Assembly: GCF_003012775.1 (NCBI RefSeq) | Contig: NZ_PXYG01000003.1 | Location: 62,001 to 126,000, forward strand | Length of the DNA: 64,000 bases | Direction: 5' to 3' | Source: Zobellella endophytica | Lineage (GTDB): Bacteria > Pseudomonadota > Gammaproteobacteria > Enterobacterales > Aeromonadaceae | Shown: positions 25,173 through 34,700 of the stretch, in pieces | Layout: each line of letters starts with the position of its first letter | Position numbering within the stretch: the first letter of the stretch is position 1 | The notes under the pieces: generated by a model | The model's input: only the letters and a program-made list of their open reading frames with translations | The model's database searches: none | What the model was told of the DNA's origin: nothing | Made by a program: the position numbers and the translations under genes

Positions 25173-26291
25173 TTAGAAGAAGTATTTAAAGCGTACCCGG
25201 GTACCGTAACGGTCGGTGGCGGTGGTGGACTCTTCCACATCGAAGCTGGACCAGTAAGCACCGACCAGAATGTCGAAGTTGTCCAGATCCAGCACCCGGT
25301 CGAACCGGTAGGAGGTGTAGAGGGTGTTGCTCTGCTGGGTGCCGATCAGGTAGCTGGCGTGCTCGGACGCCGGGTTGACGTCGTCTATCTTGTTGCGGCC
25401 GTAGATATAGCCCAGACCGAACTTGTCGAACAGCACGTTGGCGCCCAGGGTCAGGTTTTCTTCCCGGTGCGCGTCCAGGTAGGCGGCGTTGAGATTGGCC
25501 TTGATGGTGCCGGACTGCCAGCCGAAGGTGGTGCCGTAGCCGGTGCGGTCTGACACGTCACGGCCGCGCTCGTCGACGATGGCGTCCTCGATCAGGTTGT
25601 GCTCCATGCCCACCGCCCAGCTGAAGTCACCCAGCTGCCAGCGCAGGGCCGGACGCACCACCACCGAATCCTTTTTCTTCTCCAGATCGAAGCCGTGGTA
25701 TTGGGCGCCGTTGAACAGATCCAGGCGGTTGCCGAACAGGGTGGCCAGCTCGACGTAGACGTCGCCCAGCTGGCGGCTGACCATGACATGGCCCGCGTCA
25801 CCGGCCCGGCCGCGGGCTTCCTTGGTCATGTACAGGTAGGCGGAGCCGTCGGTGTAGAGGCCGGAAGAGGTGTCGCCGGAGTGCTCCACGAACACGTCCT
25901 GGCCGAGGGGAAACAGGTCCAGCGCCTCGAAGCGGCCGACCTTCATCTCGCCCACATCGCTGCGGCCGAAGGCGAACCAGGCGTCGTCCGAGCCGACGCC
26001 GCCGTTGCTGGCCAGGGTGGGCTGGGCCTTGAACCTGGCGTAGGCGCCGGAATCGGCGACCCGCTCCCCGGAGATGTCGAGCAGCAGCCGGCCGGTCTGA
26101 TCCCAGCGGTCGTCACGGCCGTCGTTCATATACAGGTTGCTGTCTTCCTGCTTGTTGGCCACGTTGACGTCGAACTCGACGTCGCCGCCCAGAGTCAGCC
26201 GACCCTTTTCGCCTTCCCAGCTGACTTCCGCATTGGCGGTGGCGGCAGTCCCTGCCACCAGCAAACCCACTAACAGTGCTTTCCTTGTCAT
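25173..26291 (-). CDS. Outer-membrane carbohydrate porin of the scr operon
   Basis: The product has 372 residues; AGGAG lies 6 nt before the ATG. It has a signal peptide (MTRKALLVGLLVAGTAATANA) and alternating beta-strand pattern with many aromatic girdle residues, ending in the outer-membrane signature RVRFKYFF. It is much shorter than enteric ScrY (about 505 residues) and lacks that protein's N-terminal coiled coil, so it is a functional stand-in from another porin family rather than ScrY itself. Its place between scrK and scrA points to sucrose or related oligosaccharide uptake. Confidence 0.85.
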   Translation of the reverse strand: MTRKALLVGLLVAGTAATANAEVSWEGEKGRLTLGGDVEFDVNVANKQEDSNLYMNDGRDDRWDQTGRLLLDISGERVADSGAYARFKAQPTLASNGGVGSDDAWFAFGRSDVGEMKVGRFEALDLFPLGQDVFVEHSGDTSSGLYTDGSAYLYMTKEARGRAGDAGHVMVSRQLGDVYVELATLFGNRLDLFNGAQYHGFDLEKKKDSVVVRPALRWQLGDFSWAVGMEHNLIEDAIVDERGRDVSDRTGYGTTFGWQSGTIKANLNAAYLDAHREENLTLGANVLFDKFGLGYIYGRNKIDDVNPASEHASYLIGTQQSNTLYTSYRFDRVLDLDNFDILVGAYWSSFDVEESTTATDRYGTRVRFKYFF

Positions 26292-26316
26292 TTTTTTCTC
26301 CTGTGATCAACGATGA

Positions 26317-27246
26317 TCAGTTCTGTTGGTTGATAAAATCGTTCAATGCCGCGCCGTCGGGCAGGGCCGCCATGGCCCCCGGCTGCAGGCAGCACTGGGC
26401 GCCACAGGCCTGCGCCTGCCGCAACAGGCGGGACAACTGCGCCACCCCGGGTTCGGGGTTTTGCGCCAGCCCGGCCAGCAGCCCGGCCATGAAGGCGTCT
26501 CCCGCCCCGGTGGTATCCACGGCCCGCACGGCAAAGGCGCCCTGGTGCACCCGCTCGCCCTGCCGGGAGGCCAGCACGCCCGCCGAGCCCAGGGAAATCA
26601 GCATCAGCGGCCGCCGGTATTCGGCTTCCAGCACCGTCATCGCCAGGTGGGGATCCGCGTGGCCGGTAAGCAGCTCGGCTTCTTCCTGCGACAGCTTGAG
26701 CAGGTCCACCTCGGGAATGATGCGCTCCAGGGAGGCCTTGAGCGTGGCCCGGTCCGGCCAGCGGCTCAGCCGGATATTGGCGTCGAAGCTGACGAAGCCG
26801 CCGGCCTGGCGGATGCGGCGCACCGCCATCAGGGCGGTGCCCCGGGCCGGCTCCGCGGTCAGCGCCAGGGAGCACAGGTGCAGCCAGTCGCCGGTCCGGA
26901 ACACCGGCAGATCGGCCGGCTCCAGCAGTTGATCCGCCGAGCTCCTGGCCAGAAAAAAGAAGCTGCGTTCACCGCCGTCGCCCAGGGTCACCAGGGTGGC
27001 GCTGGTGGGCAGGCGCGGGTCCCGGGCGGCATGGCGGGTGCAAACGCCTTCGGCGTTCAGGGCCGCGATAATGTCATCGCCGAACGGGTCCTGCCCCAGA
27101 CGACCGACAAAGGCGGCCTCGCCCCCCAGCCGGCGCACACCCACCGCCACGTTGGCCGGCGCGCCGCCCACACAGGGCCGCAACTGTCCCGCCGCCGCCG
27201 GCAGCAAATCCATCACGCCATCACCCAGGCAATAAACAACAGGCAT
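26317..27246 (-). CDS. scrK: Fructokinase
   Basis: The product has 309 residues of the PfkB sugar kinase family: VGGAPANVAVGVRRLG at the N-terminus and DTTGAGDAFMAGLLAGL near the C-terminus with the catalytic Asp and anion hole. It phosphorylates the fructose released by ScrB. GGAG lies 7 nt before the ATG. It is the first gene of the scr operon and is preceded by two repressor-like palindromes. Confidence 0.92.
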   Translation of the reverse strand: MPVVYCLGDGVMDLLPAAAGQLRPCVGGAPANVAVGVRRLGGEAAFVGRLGQDPFGDDIIAALNAEGVCTRHAARDPRLPTSATLVTLGDGGERSFFFLARSSADQLLEPADLPVFRTGDWLHLCSLALTAEPARGTALMAVRRIRQAGGFVSFDANIRLSRWPDRATLKASLERIIPEVDLLKLSQEEAELLTGHADPHLAMTVLEAEYRRPLMLISLGSAGVLASRQGERVHQGAFAVRAVDTTGAGDAFMAGLLAGLAQNPEPGVAQLSRLLRQAQACGAQCCLQPGAMAALPDGAALNDFINQQN

Positions 27247-27280
27247 CGTTTTCTCCGTATCATTTCGTTGCCACGCACAC

Positions 27281-27300
27281 TAGCTAAACCGATTTAGCTA
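27281..27300 (-). promoter_or_regulatory. LacI-type operator 1 of the scr operon
   Basis: TAGCTAAACC|GATTTAGCTA is a 20-bp palindrome with one mismatch pair, 35 bp upstream of the scrK ATG. It has the central CG and TAAA arms typical of ScrR/Cra-type operators. Confidence 0.75.
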
Positions 27301-27312
27301 AACAACAAAATT

Positions 27313-27332
27313 AAGCTGAAACGGTTCAGCTT
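27313..27332 (-). promoter_or_regulatory. LacI-type operator 2 of the scr operon
   Basis: AAGCTGAAAC|GGTTCAGCTT is a 20-bp palindrome with one mismatch pair, resembling the Cra consensus TGAAACGTTTCA. Its centre is 32 bp from operator 1, three helical turns, so two repressor dimers could bind the same face. Confidence 0.78.
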
Positions 27333-27397
27333 TGTGATCCAGCTAAAAAAAGTGTGCCCAAATAGGCGCCAAACGAGCCATTTTATGACAAAAAAAT

Positions 27398-27425
27398 TAA
27401 AGTTTTGGCTGAGCCGGGCCGATAT
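27398..27425 (+). promoter_or_regulatory. FliA (sigma-28)-type promoter of the chemoreceptor gene
   Basis: TAAAGTTT (27398-27405) and GCCGATAT (27418-27425) match the FliA consensus TAAAGTTT-N11-GCCGATAA with one changed base and a 12-nt spacer. It would place the chemoreceptor in the flagellar late-gene regulon. The start near 27433 leaves a leader of about 275 nt. Confidence 0.72.
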
Positions 27426-27709
27426 GGTTAGCAGATGGGTGTAGACTCAAGTGAAACACAAATAAGGCACGGAGCTGATACCGCCGGCGCCATGGGGTGG
27501 AAGCTCAAACACCGGGGCACAAGGGCATGGGAAGATGTGTTGTCAGGCGGCCGGGAGAACCCTGGCTCCCGCCACCGGCACCTAAACGAGAGAAAACCCC
27601 AGGAAGGAAGCCCGATGAGTAACGCCCCCCTCCTTGCCATACCGTGCTACCGCCCCGGCCTAAGCTTGAGCCACCCTCTTTCTGCCCCCAGCCTGTTAAG
27701 GATACCCCC
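27426..27709 (+). other. Long 5' leader of the chemoreceptor gene
   Basis: There is no convincing gene in this stretch. A CGGGAG/CTCCCG hairpin lies around 27550-27575. The region does not match the GEMM c-di-GMP riboswitch consensus as far as can be judged by eye. TAAGGA at the end is the RBS of the chemoreceptor. Confidence 0.4.
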
Positions 27710-29695
27710 ATGAATGCCTTAGGTTTTATCGTCGATATGAGTGTACGTAAGAAGCTGATCTTCGGCTTCGCTGTGGTGCTGTTCATTTCCCTGATCAGCG
27801 CCTGGCTCAGTTACGGGCGGATGCAGAATATCCAGCACCTGATCGACCGCCTGGTGCAGGTTGCCGAGATAGAAACCCTGGTGTTCGAAGCCCGGCGGAG
27901 CGAAAAAGACTACCAGCTGCGCCACGACGAGCAATATATCGAGCGTGCGCTGGAGATGACCCACCAGGCCGCCGAGCTGAGCGAGGCAACCCGCAAAATA
28001 CTGCAGTATCCCGACATCGCCGCCCAGGTGGATACCCTGCACCAGGCGCTCGGTGGCTACCAAGGCGCCCTGGCCGACCTGCGCCGGCACCAGCAGGCCG
28101 CGACTGACGCCCAGCAGCAGCTGGAAATCAGCGCCCGCCAGGCCATGGAGCGGTTCGAGGAGCTGGAGTTCAGGCTGAGCAGCGAAGCCATCCGTCAGCT
28201 CAGGAGCATCGGCGAGACCAACGGCCTGCGGATGCTGGACGTGGCCGGCCAGGCCAATGTGCTGAGCAAGGCAGTGCTCATCGTGCGCCAGGCGGAAAAG
28301 AACTACGTCAGCAGCCGCAATCCGCTCTACGCCGACGAGGTGTTCAAACAACTGCAGGATCTGGCCACCAAGGCCAATGTGCTCAAGAACAACTACCAGG
28401 GCCGCAACCTGAGCCAACGCCTCGACGCCGAGGCGGCCACCGCCCTGGTCGACGGTGCCCTGGCCGAGCTGGGCCGATACCGGCAGAACTTCGAGCAGTT
28501 GCAGCAGGGCTATGAGCAGTTGCTCGGCACCGAAGCCGTGATGGTCGACCATGCCCGCCAGGCCCTCTCCGCTTCGGGCAAGGCGACCGGGCTGCAGGTC
28601 GGCATACTGCAGCAGAACGGCGATGAGGCCCGGCTGATCATGCTGGTGTCCACCGGCGTGGCCTTCGCCGCCGGCATCCTTATCGCCCTGCTGATCACCC
28701 GCAGCATAGTGGCGCCACTGCACCAGGTGGTGGCGCTGTCCCGCACCATCGCCGCCGGCGACCTGTCCCGCAACATCCGCAGCGATCGCCGGGATGAGCT
28801 GGGCCAGCTGATGCAGGCCATGCAGCACATGACCGAAAACCTGCGCGACCTGCTCACCCGGCTGACCTCCGGCATCGAGCAGCTGGCCACCGCCACCGAG
28901 GAGATGTCCGCCGTCACCGAGCAGACCAGCGCCGGCGTCACCCAGCAGAAGATGGACACCGAGCAGGTGGCCACCGCCATGAACCAGATGACCGCTACCG
29001 TGCTGGAGGTGGCCCGCAGCGCCGAGGCCGCCGCCGGCTCCGCTCAGGAAGCGGACGGCCAGGCCCGGCAAGGGACCCTGGTGGTACAGCAGGCGATCGG
29101 CCGCATCGAAAGCCTGGCCCAGGCTATCGAAGCGTCGGCTTCCGCCATCGAGCGGCTGAAACAGGACAGCGGCAATATCAACACAGTACTGGACGTGATC
29201 AAGGGCATCGCCGAACAGACCAACCTGCTGGCGCTCAATGCGGCCATTGAAGCGGCCCGGGCCGGCGATGCCGGGCGGGGCTTCGCGGTGGTGGCAGACG
29301 AAGTGCGGGCCCTGGCCAGGCGCACCCAGGAGTCCACGGTTGAAATTGAAGGCCTGATTAGCACCCTTCAAAACGGAGCCGAAGGAGCGGTGAGCACCAT
29401 GGACTCCAGCCGTCAGTTGGCCGACAGCACCGTGGCGGCGGCTCGCCAGGCCGGCGTTTCCCTGGACGAGATCAACGGTTCGGTGTCTACCATCCAGCAG
29501 ATGAGCCAGCAGATCGCCACCGCCGCCGAAGAGCAGACCTCGGTGGCGGAAGAGATCAACCGCAGCGTGTCCAATATCCGCGACGTGGCCGAACAGTCCG
29601 CCGCCGCTACCGAGGAAACCGCCGCCACCAGCGTCAGCCTGGCCCGCCTCGGCGACGAGTTGCAGGAGCAGATCGCCCGCTTCAAGCTGGCCTGA
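27710..29695 (+). CDS. Methyl-accepting chemotaxis protein
   Basis: The product has 661 residues; AAGGA lies 8 nt before the ATG at 27710. Transmembrane helix 1 (about 13-33) is followed by a roughly 270-residue all-helical periplasmic domain of the helical-bimodular kind, transmembrane helix 2 (about 308-332), a HAMP domain (about 333-385) and the signalling domain, with the hairpin tip [18 protein letters not shown] near residues 500-520. It senses a periplasmic ligand, unknown here, and controls CheA. No CheR-binding pentapeptide is seen at the C-terminus (RFKLA). Confidence 0.93.
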   Translation: MNALGFIVDMSVRKKLIFGFAVVLFISLISAWLSYGRMQNIQHLIDRLVQVAEIETLVFEARRSEKDYQLRHDEQYIERALEMTHQAAELSEATRKILQYPDIAAQVDTLHQALGGYQGALADLRRHQQAATDAQQQLEISARQAMERFEELEFRLSSEAIRQLRSIGETNGLRMLDVAGQANVLSKAVLIVRQAEKNYVSSRNPLYADEVFKQLQDLATKANVLKNNYQGRNLSQRLDAEAATALVDGALAELGRYRQNFEQLQQGYEQLLGTEAVMVDHARQALSASGKATGLQVGILQQNGDEARLIMLVSTGVAFAAGILIALLITRSIVAPLHQVVALSRTIAAGDLSRNIRSDRRDELGQLMQAMQHMTENLRDLLTRLTSGIEQLATATEEMSAVTEQTSAGVTQQKMDTEQVATAMNQMTATVLEVARSAEAAAGSAQEADGQARQGTLVVQQAIGRIESLAQAIEASASAIERLKQDSGNINTVLDVIKGIAEQTNLLALNAAIEAARAGDAGRGFAVVADEVRALARRTQESTVEIEGLISTLQNGAEGAVSTMDSSRQLADSTVAAARQAGVSLDEINGSVSTIQQMSQQIATAAEEQTSVAEEINRSVSNIRDVAEQSAAATEETAATSVSLARLGDELQEQIARFKLA

Positions 29696-29702
29696 CGGGC
29701 GG

Positions 29703-29749
29703 GAAGCTGGAAGCCGAGTCTACCCACTGCTCGGTCTGCTTCCAGCTTC
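29703..29749 (+). terminator. 12-bp hairpin after the chemoreceptor gene
   Basis: GAAGCTGGAAGC (29703-29714) pairs exactly with GCTTCCAGCTTC (29738-29749). It belongs to the GGAAGC/GCTTCC intergenic repeat family and may act as a terminator for both the chemoreceptor and the convergent Wzy-like gene. Confidence 0.5.
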
Positions 29750-29769
29750 ATGCATCAAGCTTCAAGCTT

Positions 29770-31587
29770 TCAGTAAGCCCCGCCGATGGCCGGGCGCAGG
29801 TTATCGTACAGCGGAACCAGGTTGTTCAGCTCGGCCGGCGGCAGCGCCGGCGGCAGTCGTTGCAGCCGTGCCCGGGCCCGCTCGATGCTGGCCGGGCGCA
29901 ACAGCTGCACATTGGGGTACAGCCGGCGGGCCTCGGCCAGCCACTGCTCGGCGCGTTCCGGCTCGTCCGCGGCCCAGAGCGCCAGGCTGGCGTTGTAGTA
30001 GATGCCGGCCCGGGGCGTGTGCTCGAGAAAGCGCCGGGCCCAGCCCGCATAGTCCAGCAACTGGGCCCGGTCGCCGGCCAGCAGCGCCGCCTTCAACTGC
30101 CAGTGATGGCGATAGAAGGCCACCCGGTCGTACCAGATCAGCGGATTGATCACCGCCGCCAGTTCGGCCGGCGTCCGCGCTTCCTGCTGGGCATAGCGGG
30201 TCAGCTGCTGGCCGGCGTAGAGGCCGGTCGCCATAAACAGCATCAGCCCGAGGCCCCAGGCCCGCACCAGCCAGCGGCTCCAGCCCGGCGGCGGCGCCAG
30301 CAGCCGGCGCTGGCCGTATTCCGCATCGATCACATAGATCAGTACCAGCACCATGAACCAGTGCGGCAGCGAGTGATAGAACGGAAACTCGGTCTGGCTG
30401 TGGATAAAGATAGGGGTCAGTATGCCGACCCAGGCCAGCGCCTGGGCGAAAGGCACCCGGTGCAGCAACCGCAGCACCAAGAGGCTTATCAGCACCAGTC
30501 CCAGCAGCGGCACCACCCCGCCCTCGATGGCCCACAGCAGAAATTCGTTGTGCGGGTGCCCCATCTCGGTAAACAGCGCCTCGGCGCCCGGGGTCTGCTC
30601 CCGCCACAGGGCATAGGTGCGGTAGAAGGCGGACTCGAAGCTGCCGTAGCCGTGGCCGAACCAGGGCTGGTCCAGCCACATGCGCAGGCCGTGGGCGTAG
30701 ATCTCGAACCGGCCGTCCGCCTGGGTGTAGATCGCCAGGCTGCGCTTGCTCATCTCGAACACCTCCAGCCCGAACACCCCGCCCACCACCCCCAGCGGGA
30801 TCAGCGCCAGGCTGGCCAGCAGCCGCTTGGAGCGGGTCTTGATCAGGGTCTGCCACACCAGGGGCTGCAGCAGCAGCAGCCCCAGCAGCAGCCCCAGCTG
30901 GCCGGCCCGGGATTGCAGCAGCACCACCAGCATGGCCCCGGCCCCCAGCACGGCGGCAAACCACACCGACTTGAGCAGGAAGGGCCGCCAGGGGGACTTG
31001 GCCTCGTTCAGCCACAGATACACCGCCAGCACCATGCCGGTGGCGATAAAGCTCGCCATCACGTTGCGGTGCTGGAAAATGCCGTAGGGTGAACGCACCT
31101 CGGTGTTGTAGCCGAACCGGTTGCCCGGCTCGAGCAGGAAGAACTGGGCCAGCCCCAGCAGGAGTTCGACGCTCACCGCCAGCAGCAGGCAATAGAGCAG
31201 GTAACGCCGGCCCCGGCCGTTGAAGCGACACTGCTGCAGCGCCAGGTAGAACAGCAGGCCGCCCACCAGCCCCAGCATCCGCGGCAGGGCGTGGCCGGCC
31301 ACCGAATTGTTGTGGAAATAGAAGAAGGGCAGCCACAACAGGCCGCCGGCCGCCACCACCCCCAGCCAGAAGCGGCTGGTGAGCAGGCGGCGGCGATGCC
31401 AGTGCCACAGGCCGATGGTGGTCATCAGGCCGATGAAAAACCAGCCCGCCACGTTGAAAGGCAGTTGCAGACCGATGCCGAACAGGTGGGGGAGATAGAG
31501 ATGCATGCCCAGCAAGGCATAGACGACGACACAGGCCAGCATCACTTTGGCCAGGCGCTCCTGCTGCAGCAATTGCAAAGACATCAT
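29770..31587 (-). CDS. Wzy/PglL-type O-antigen polymerase or O-oligosaccharyltransferase
   Basis: The product has 605 residues with about twelve hydrophobic helices in the first 450. The large periplasmic loop contains YGSFESAFYRTYALWREQ and MGHPHNEFLLWAIEGG, matching the Wzy_C region and the conserved His of PglL-like O-linked oligosaccharyltransferases. The C-terminal 150 residues are soluble and helical (TPR-like: YYNASLALWAADEPERAEQW), as in PglL. It would transfer lipid-linked glycan to pilin or other exported proteins, or ligate O-antigen. No pilin or glycan genes are nearby, so the acceptor is not known. Confidence 0.8.
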   Translation of the reverse strand: MMSLQLLQQERLAKVMLACVVVYALLGMHLYLPHLFGIGLQLPFNVAGWFFIGLMTTIGLWHWHRRRLLTSRFWLGVVAAGGLLWLPFFYFHNNSVAGHALPRMLGLVGGLLFYLALQQCRFNGRGRRYLLYCLLLAVSVELLLGLAQFFLLEPGNRFGYNTEVRSPYGIFQHRNVMASFIATGMVLAVYLWLNEAKSPWRPFLLKSVWFAAVLGAGAMLVVLLQSRAGQLGLLLGLLLLQPLVWQTLIKTRSKRLLASLALIPLGVVGGVFGLEVFEMSKRSLAIYTQADGRFEIYAHGLRMWLDQPWFGHGYGSFESAFYRTYALWREQTPGAEALFTEMGHPHNEFLLWAIEGGVVPLLGLVLISLLVLRLLHRVPFAQALAWVGILTPIFIHSQTEFPFYHSLPHWFMVLVLIYVIDAEYGQRRLLAPPPGWSRWLVRAWGLGLMLFMATGLYAGQQLTRYAQQEARTPAELAAVINPLIWYDRVAFYRHHWQLKAALLAGDRAQLLDYAGWARRFLEHTPRAGIYYNASLALWAADEPERAEQWLAEARRLYPNVQLLRPASIERARARLQRLPPALPPAELNNLVPLYDNLRPAIGGAY

Positions 31588-31657
31588 GATAGGGCGGAAA
31601 CTCGCGGGCCGGGGACCATCAACAAGCCCCTACTTTAACAGCTTGGAGCCGAAAGCT

Positions 31658-31705
31658 GGAAGCCGGGAACCGGAAGTCGGAAGATTTCCGTCGCTTCCGG
31701 CTTCC
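31658..31705. repeat. GGAAGC/GCTTCC intergenic repeat
   Basis: GGAAGCCGG (31658-31666) pairs with CCGGCTTCC (31697-31705), with further GGAAG and CTTCC units between. The same sequence style appears at 8401-8450, 10171-10235 and 29703-29770, always between genes. Confidence 0.6.
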
Positions 31706-31715
31706 GCTTCCTCGG

Positions 31716-34700
31716 CTAGAACTCGAACTTGTAGAACAGATCGATCGCCTGGCTCAGGCCACTGGTCGCCTGCAGGTAGAGCCTGGGCAGCAACTCGTAG
31801 CGCAGCCGCAGCTCGCCGATGGACGAAAACACCCCGACCCCGTAACCGATCTGCAGGCCCGGCAGCACATAGGCGCTGATGTTCACCTCGGTGCTGTCGC
31901 CGGAGCCGGCGGTGTCCACCGACACGTCCTGGAAGCCGAGCGCCTCGCCCACCCCGGTGACGATGCCGCCGACCCGGCCCACCCCGGCGCCGATCAGCAT
32001 GGACTGTACCAGGGCGTTGCCGTCGCTTTCGCCGCCGTCCAGGCCCCGCCCGCGCAGCAGCCAGGACAACTGCTCCACCTGCGGCATGCCCGGCTCCGAG
32101 AACACCGTCAGCTCGGGCTGGGCGGCGCTGCCCGAGACCCGCACCCCGACGGTGATGCTGCTGTCGGACATGGAGGAGGGATTGCGGATCGCCTCCACCG
32201 CCAGGTTGGGCTGATCCAGCGGGCCGCTGAACAGTATGCTGCCCTCACGGATCAGCAGGTTCTGGCCGTAGGCGCGGAAGTTGCCGTCCACCAGCCGGAT
32301 CTCGCCGTTGCCGCGCATCACCCGGCCCGGCTGTTGCACGATACGCATGCCCCCTTCCAGCCGGGTCTTGAGGCCGAAGGCCGACAGCCGCACGTCTTCC
32401 GCCAGCCGCACCTGCACCCGGATATCCAGCGGCAGCGCCGGCCCGGTTTCCGGCACAATGCCGGAGGGGTCGACGATCACCACGTCGGCGGACTTGGACA
32501 CCGCGCTTTCAGGCAGCTCCTTGACTTCGATCCGCGCCCAGGGAATGACGATGTCGCCGCGCACCCGGGCCTGTTCGCCCAGGGTGATCTGCAGATCCGG
32601 GCTGATCCGCACCCGGCCCATGCCTGGATAACCCGCTTCCAGCTCGCTGCCCTGCAGGCGGATTTCCCCGCTTACCGGCAGCGCGCTCCAGTCCAGTTCG
32701 CCGCTGATGTTGAGCGGCCCGTCCCCCACCCGCAAGCGGCCATCGAGGGTGGCATTGGTGCCGCGAACCGCCAGCCGGGTGCTGAAATCGCGCACCTGTA
32801 CCATGTCCGAGTAGGTATCCACCTCGCCGCCGGTCAGGCTGATGTCGCCGAACAGCAGGGGCGCGTCCAGGGTGCCTTCGAGCCGGGCCTGGCCGGCCAG
32901 GGTGCCCTGCAGCCGGGCCACCTCCGGCAGCAGCGGCGCCAGCCAGTCGAGCCGGAGCTCGGTAATGGCCAGGTTGCCGCCGAGCGCGCGCCGCCCGTCC
33001 AGCTCCGCCACATCGGCGTTCAGCTGTAGCCGGCCCAGCACCCGGGAGTCGAACGCCAGCGACGACTGCAACTGGTTGCCGGCCATCTCGGCGTCGAGCA
33101 CCAGGGTCTGGTAGTCGAGCCGGGTGTCGCCGCTGACGAAGGTACCCGGCGTGGTGCTGATGCGGGCGTTGAGCCGCGGCGCGTCCCCCTGCCAGCTCAG
33201 CTCCACCCGGCCGCCGAGAACAGCCTCCCAGGCGAAGTCTTCCGGCAGGAAGGGCGCCAGCCGGGCCAGGTCGAGGGTGCGGATGTCGATCCCGGCCTGG
33301 CCCTGATCGGCCCCGGCCACCAGGGGATCGAAACACAGCGCGGCCCCGTTCGAGCTCCAGCAGTGGGCGCTGGCCCGCAGCCGCTGCTCGCGCCAGGACA
33401 GGGCCACCGCCTGCTGCAGGGCCCAGCGCTCCAGTGGGGTATCCAGGGCCGCCTCGCTCAGGCGGCCCTCCCAGCCCTGCTCGTTCAGGCTGCCGTTAAG
33501 CTGCAGCCGTGCCGCCAGCGGATCGCCCTGCACCTCGACGCTCAGCCGGTGGGCGGCCTCGTTGCCGGCGGCGTTCAGCCGCAGATCGTTGAACTCGAGC
33601 CCGCCGCTCTGCAGGCGGGCGACCGTCAGCCGCAGGTCGCCGGCCATGGCCTCGCCCAGGGTGGCCTCGGCCTCCAGGGCGAGGCCGTTGGCCTGGGTAC
33701 CGTTGATGCCGGCGCGCCCGCCGCGCAGACTGGCCCGGATCTCGGGCGCCGCCAGTTCCCCCGCAACCCGGACGGTGCCGGCGAGGTCGCCGAACAGCCC
33801 GGGGGCGTACACCGCCAGGTCGGGCGCCTGCAGCTCGCCCTCCAGCTGCCAGCGCTCGGTGATCCGGCCGTTGACCGCCAGCCGGTTATCGCCGTTGTTG
33901 AGCACCAATTCGCGGATGGTGCCCTGCAGATCCTGGTTGAGTTCCACCTCGCCCCGCAGCAGCAGCGGGTACTGCCGCAGCCGGCCGTTGATGTCCGGCT
34001 CGACTTCAAGCCGCCATTGCTCCCCGCGCAGCGAGAAGCGGCTGTCGAGCTCGCCGTTCAGCCGTCCGTCCAGCCCGGCCACGAAGGCGCCGGGATCCAG
34101 CTCGTCCAGGGTCAGCACACCTTGCCAGTCGATGCCCTCGGCCCAGCCCAGGCGCCCCTCCAGCCGCGCCTCGCCCTGAGGCAACGCCAGCGCCAGCGGG
34201 GCCAGCCGGGCCTGTTGCAGGTCGCCCTCGGCTTCCAGCCGGATGGCGAAGGGCGGCAGCTCGGGGCCACTGGCCTCGCTGCTCAGTTGCAGCCGGTAAT
34301 CGTCCAGTTCGCCCCGCAGCGTCAGCTCGCCCTGCTCCAGCCGCCACCGGGGCTCGACCAGCGGCCAGCCGAGCCGCTGCCAGTCCAGCGCCAGTTCGAA
34401 CGGCAGCCGGGGATCGAGCGGCCGGGCCGACAACTCGGCGCTGGCGTTGACCGGCCCGGCCAGGGTGAGCCTGGCCTCCAGCGCCGCCAGGTTCTGTTGC
34501 AAGGTCAGGCCCAGGGTCTGGCCCGCCAGCTGGCCGTTCAGCAGCGGCTCGTGCAGGGTCGCCTCCAGCACCAGATCGAGCGGGTAGTCGCCGCTCAGGG
34601 TGAGCCGGCCGGCGAGCCGGGCGTCCAGCAGCTCGTGTTTCAGCTCAATGTCGTGCAGCCGCAGTTCGCTGTCCTCGCCCTCCAACGCCAGCTGCAGCAA

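Noticed and set aside
27435-27713. Plus-strand frame of about 92 codons between the FliA-type promoter and the chemoreceptor
   Set aside because: No RBS, Pro/Ser-rich low-complexity product and overlap with the chemoreceptor RBS and start; treated as leader.
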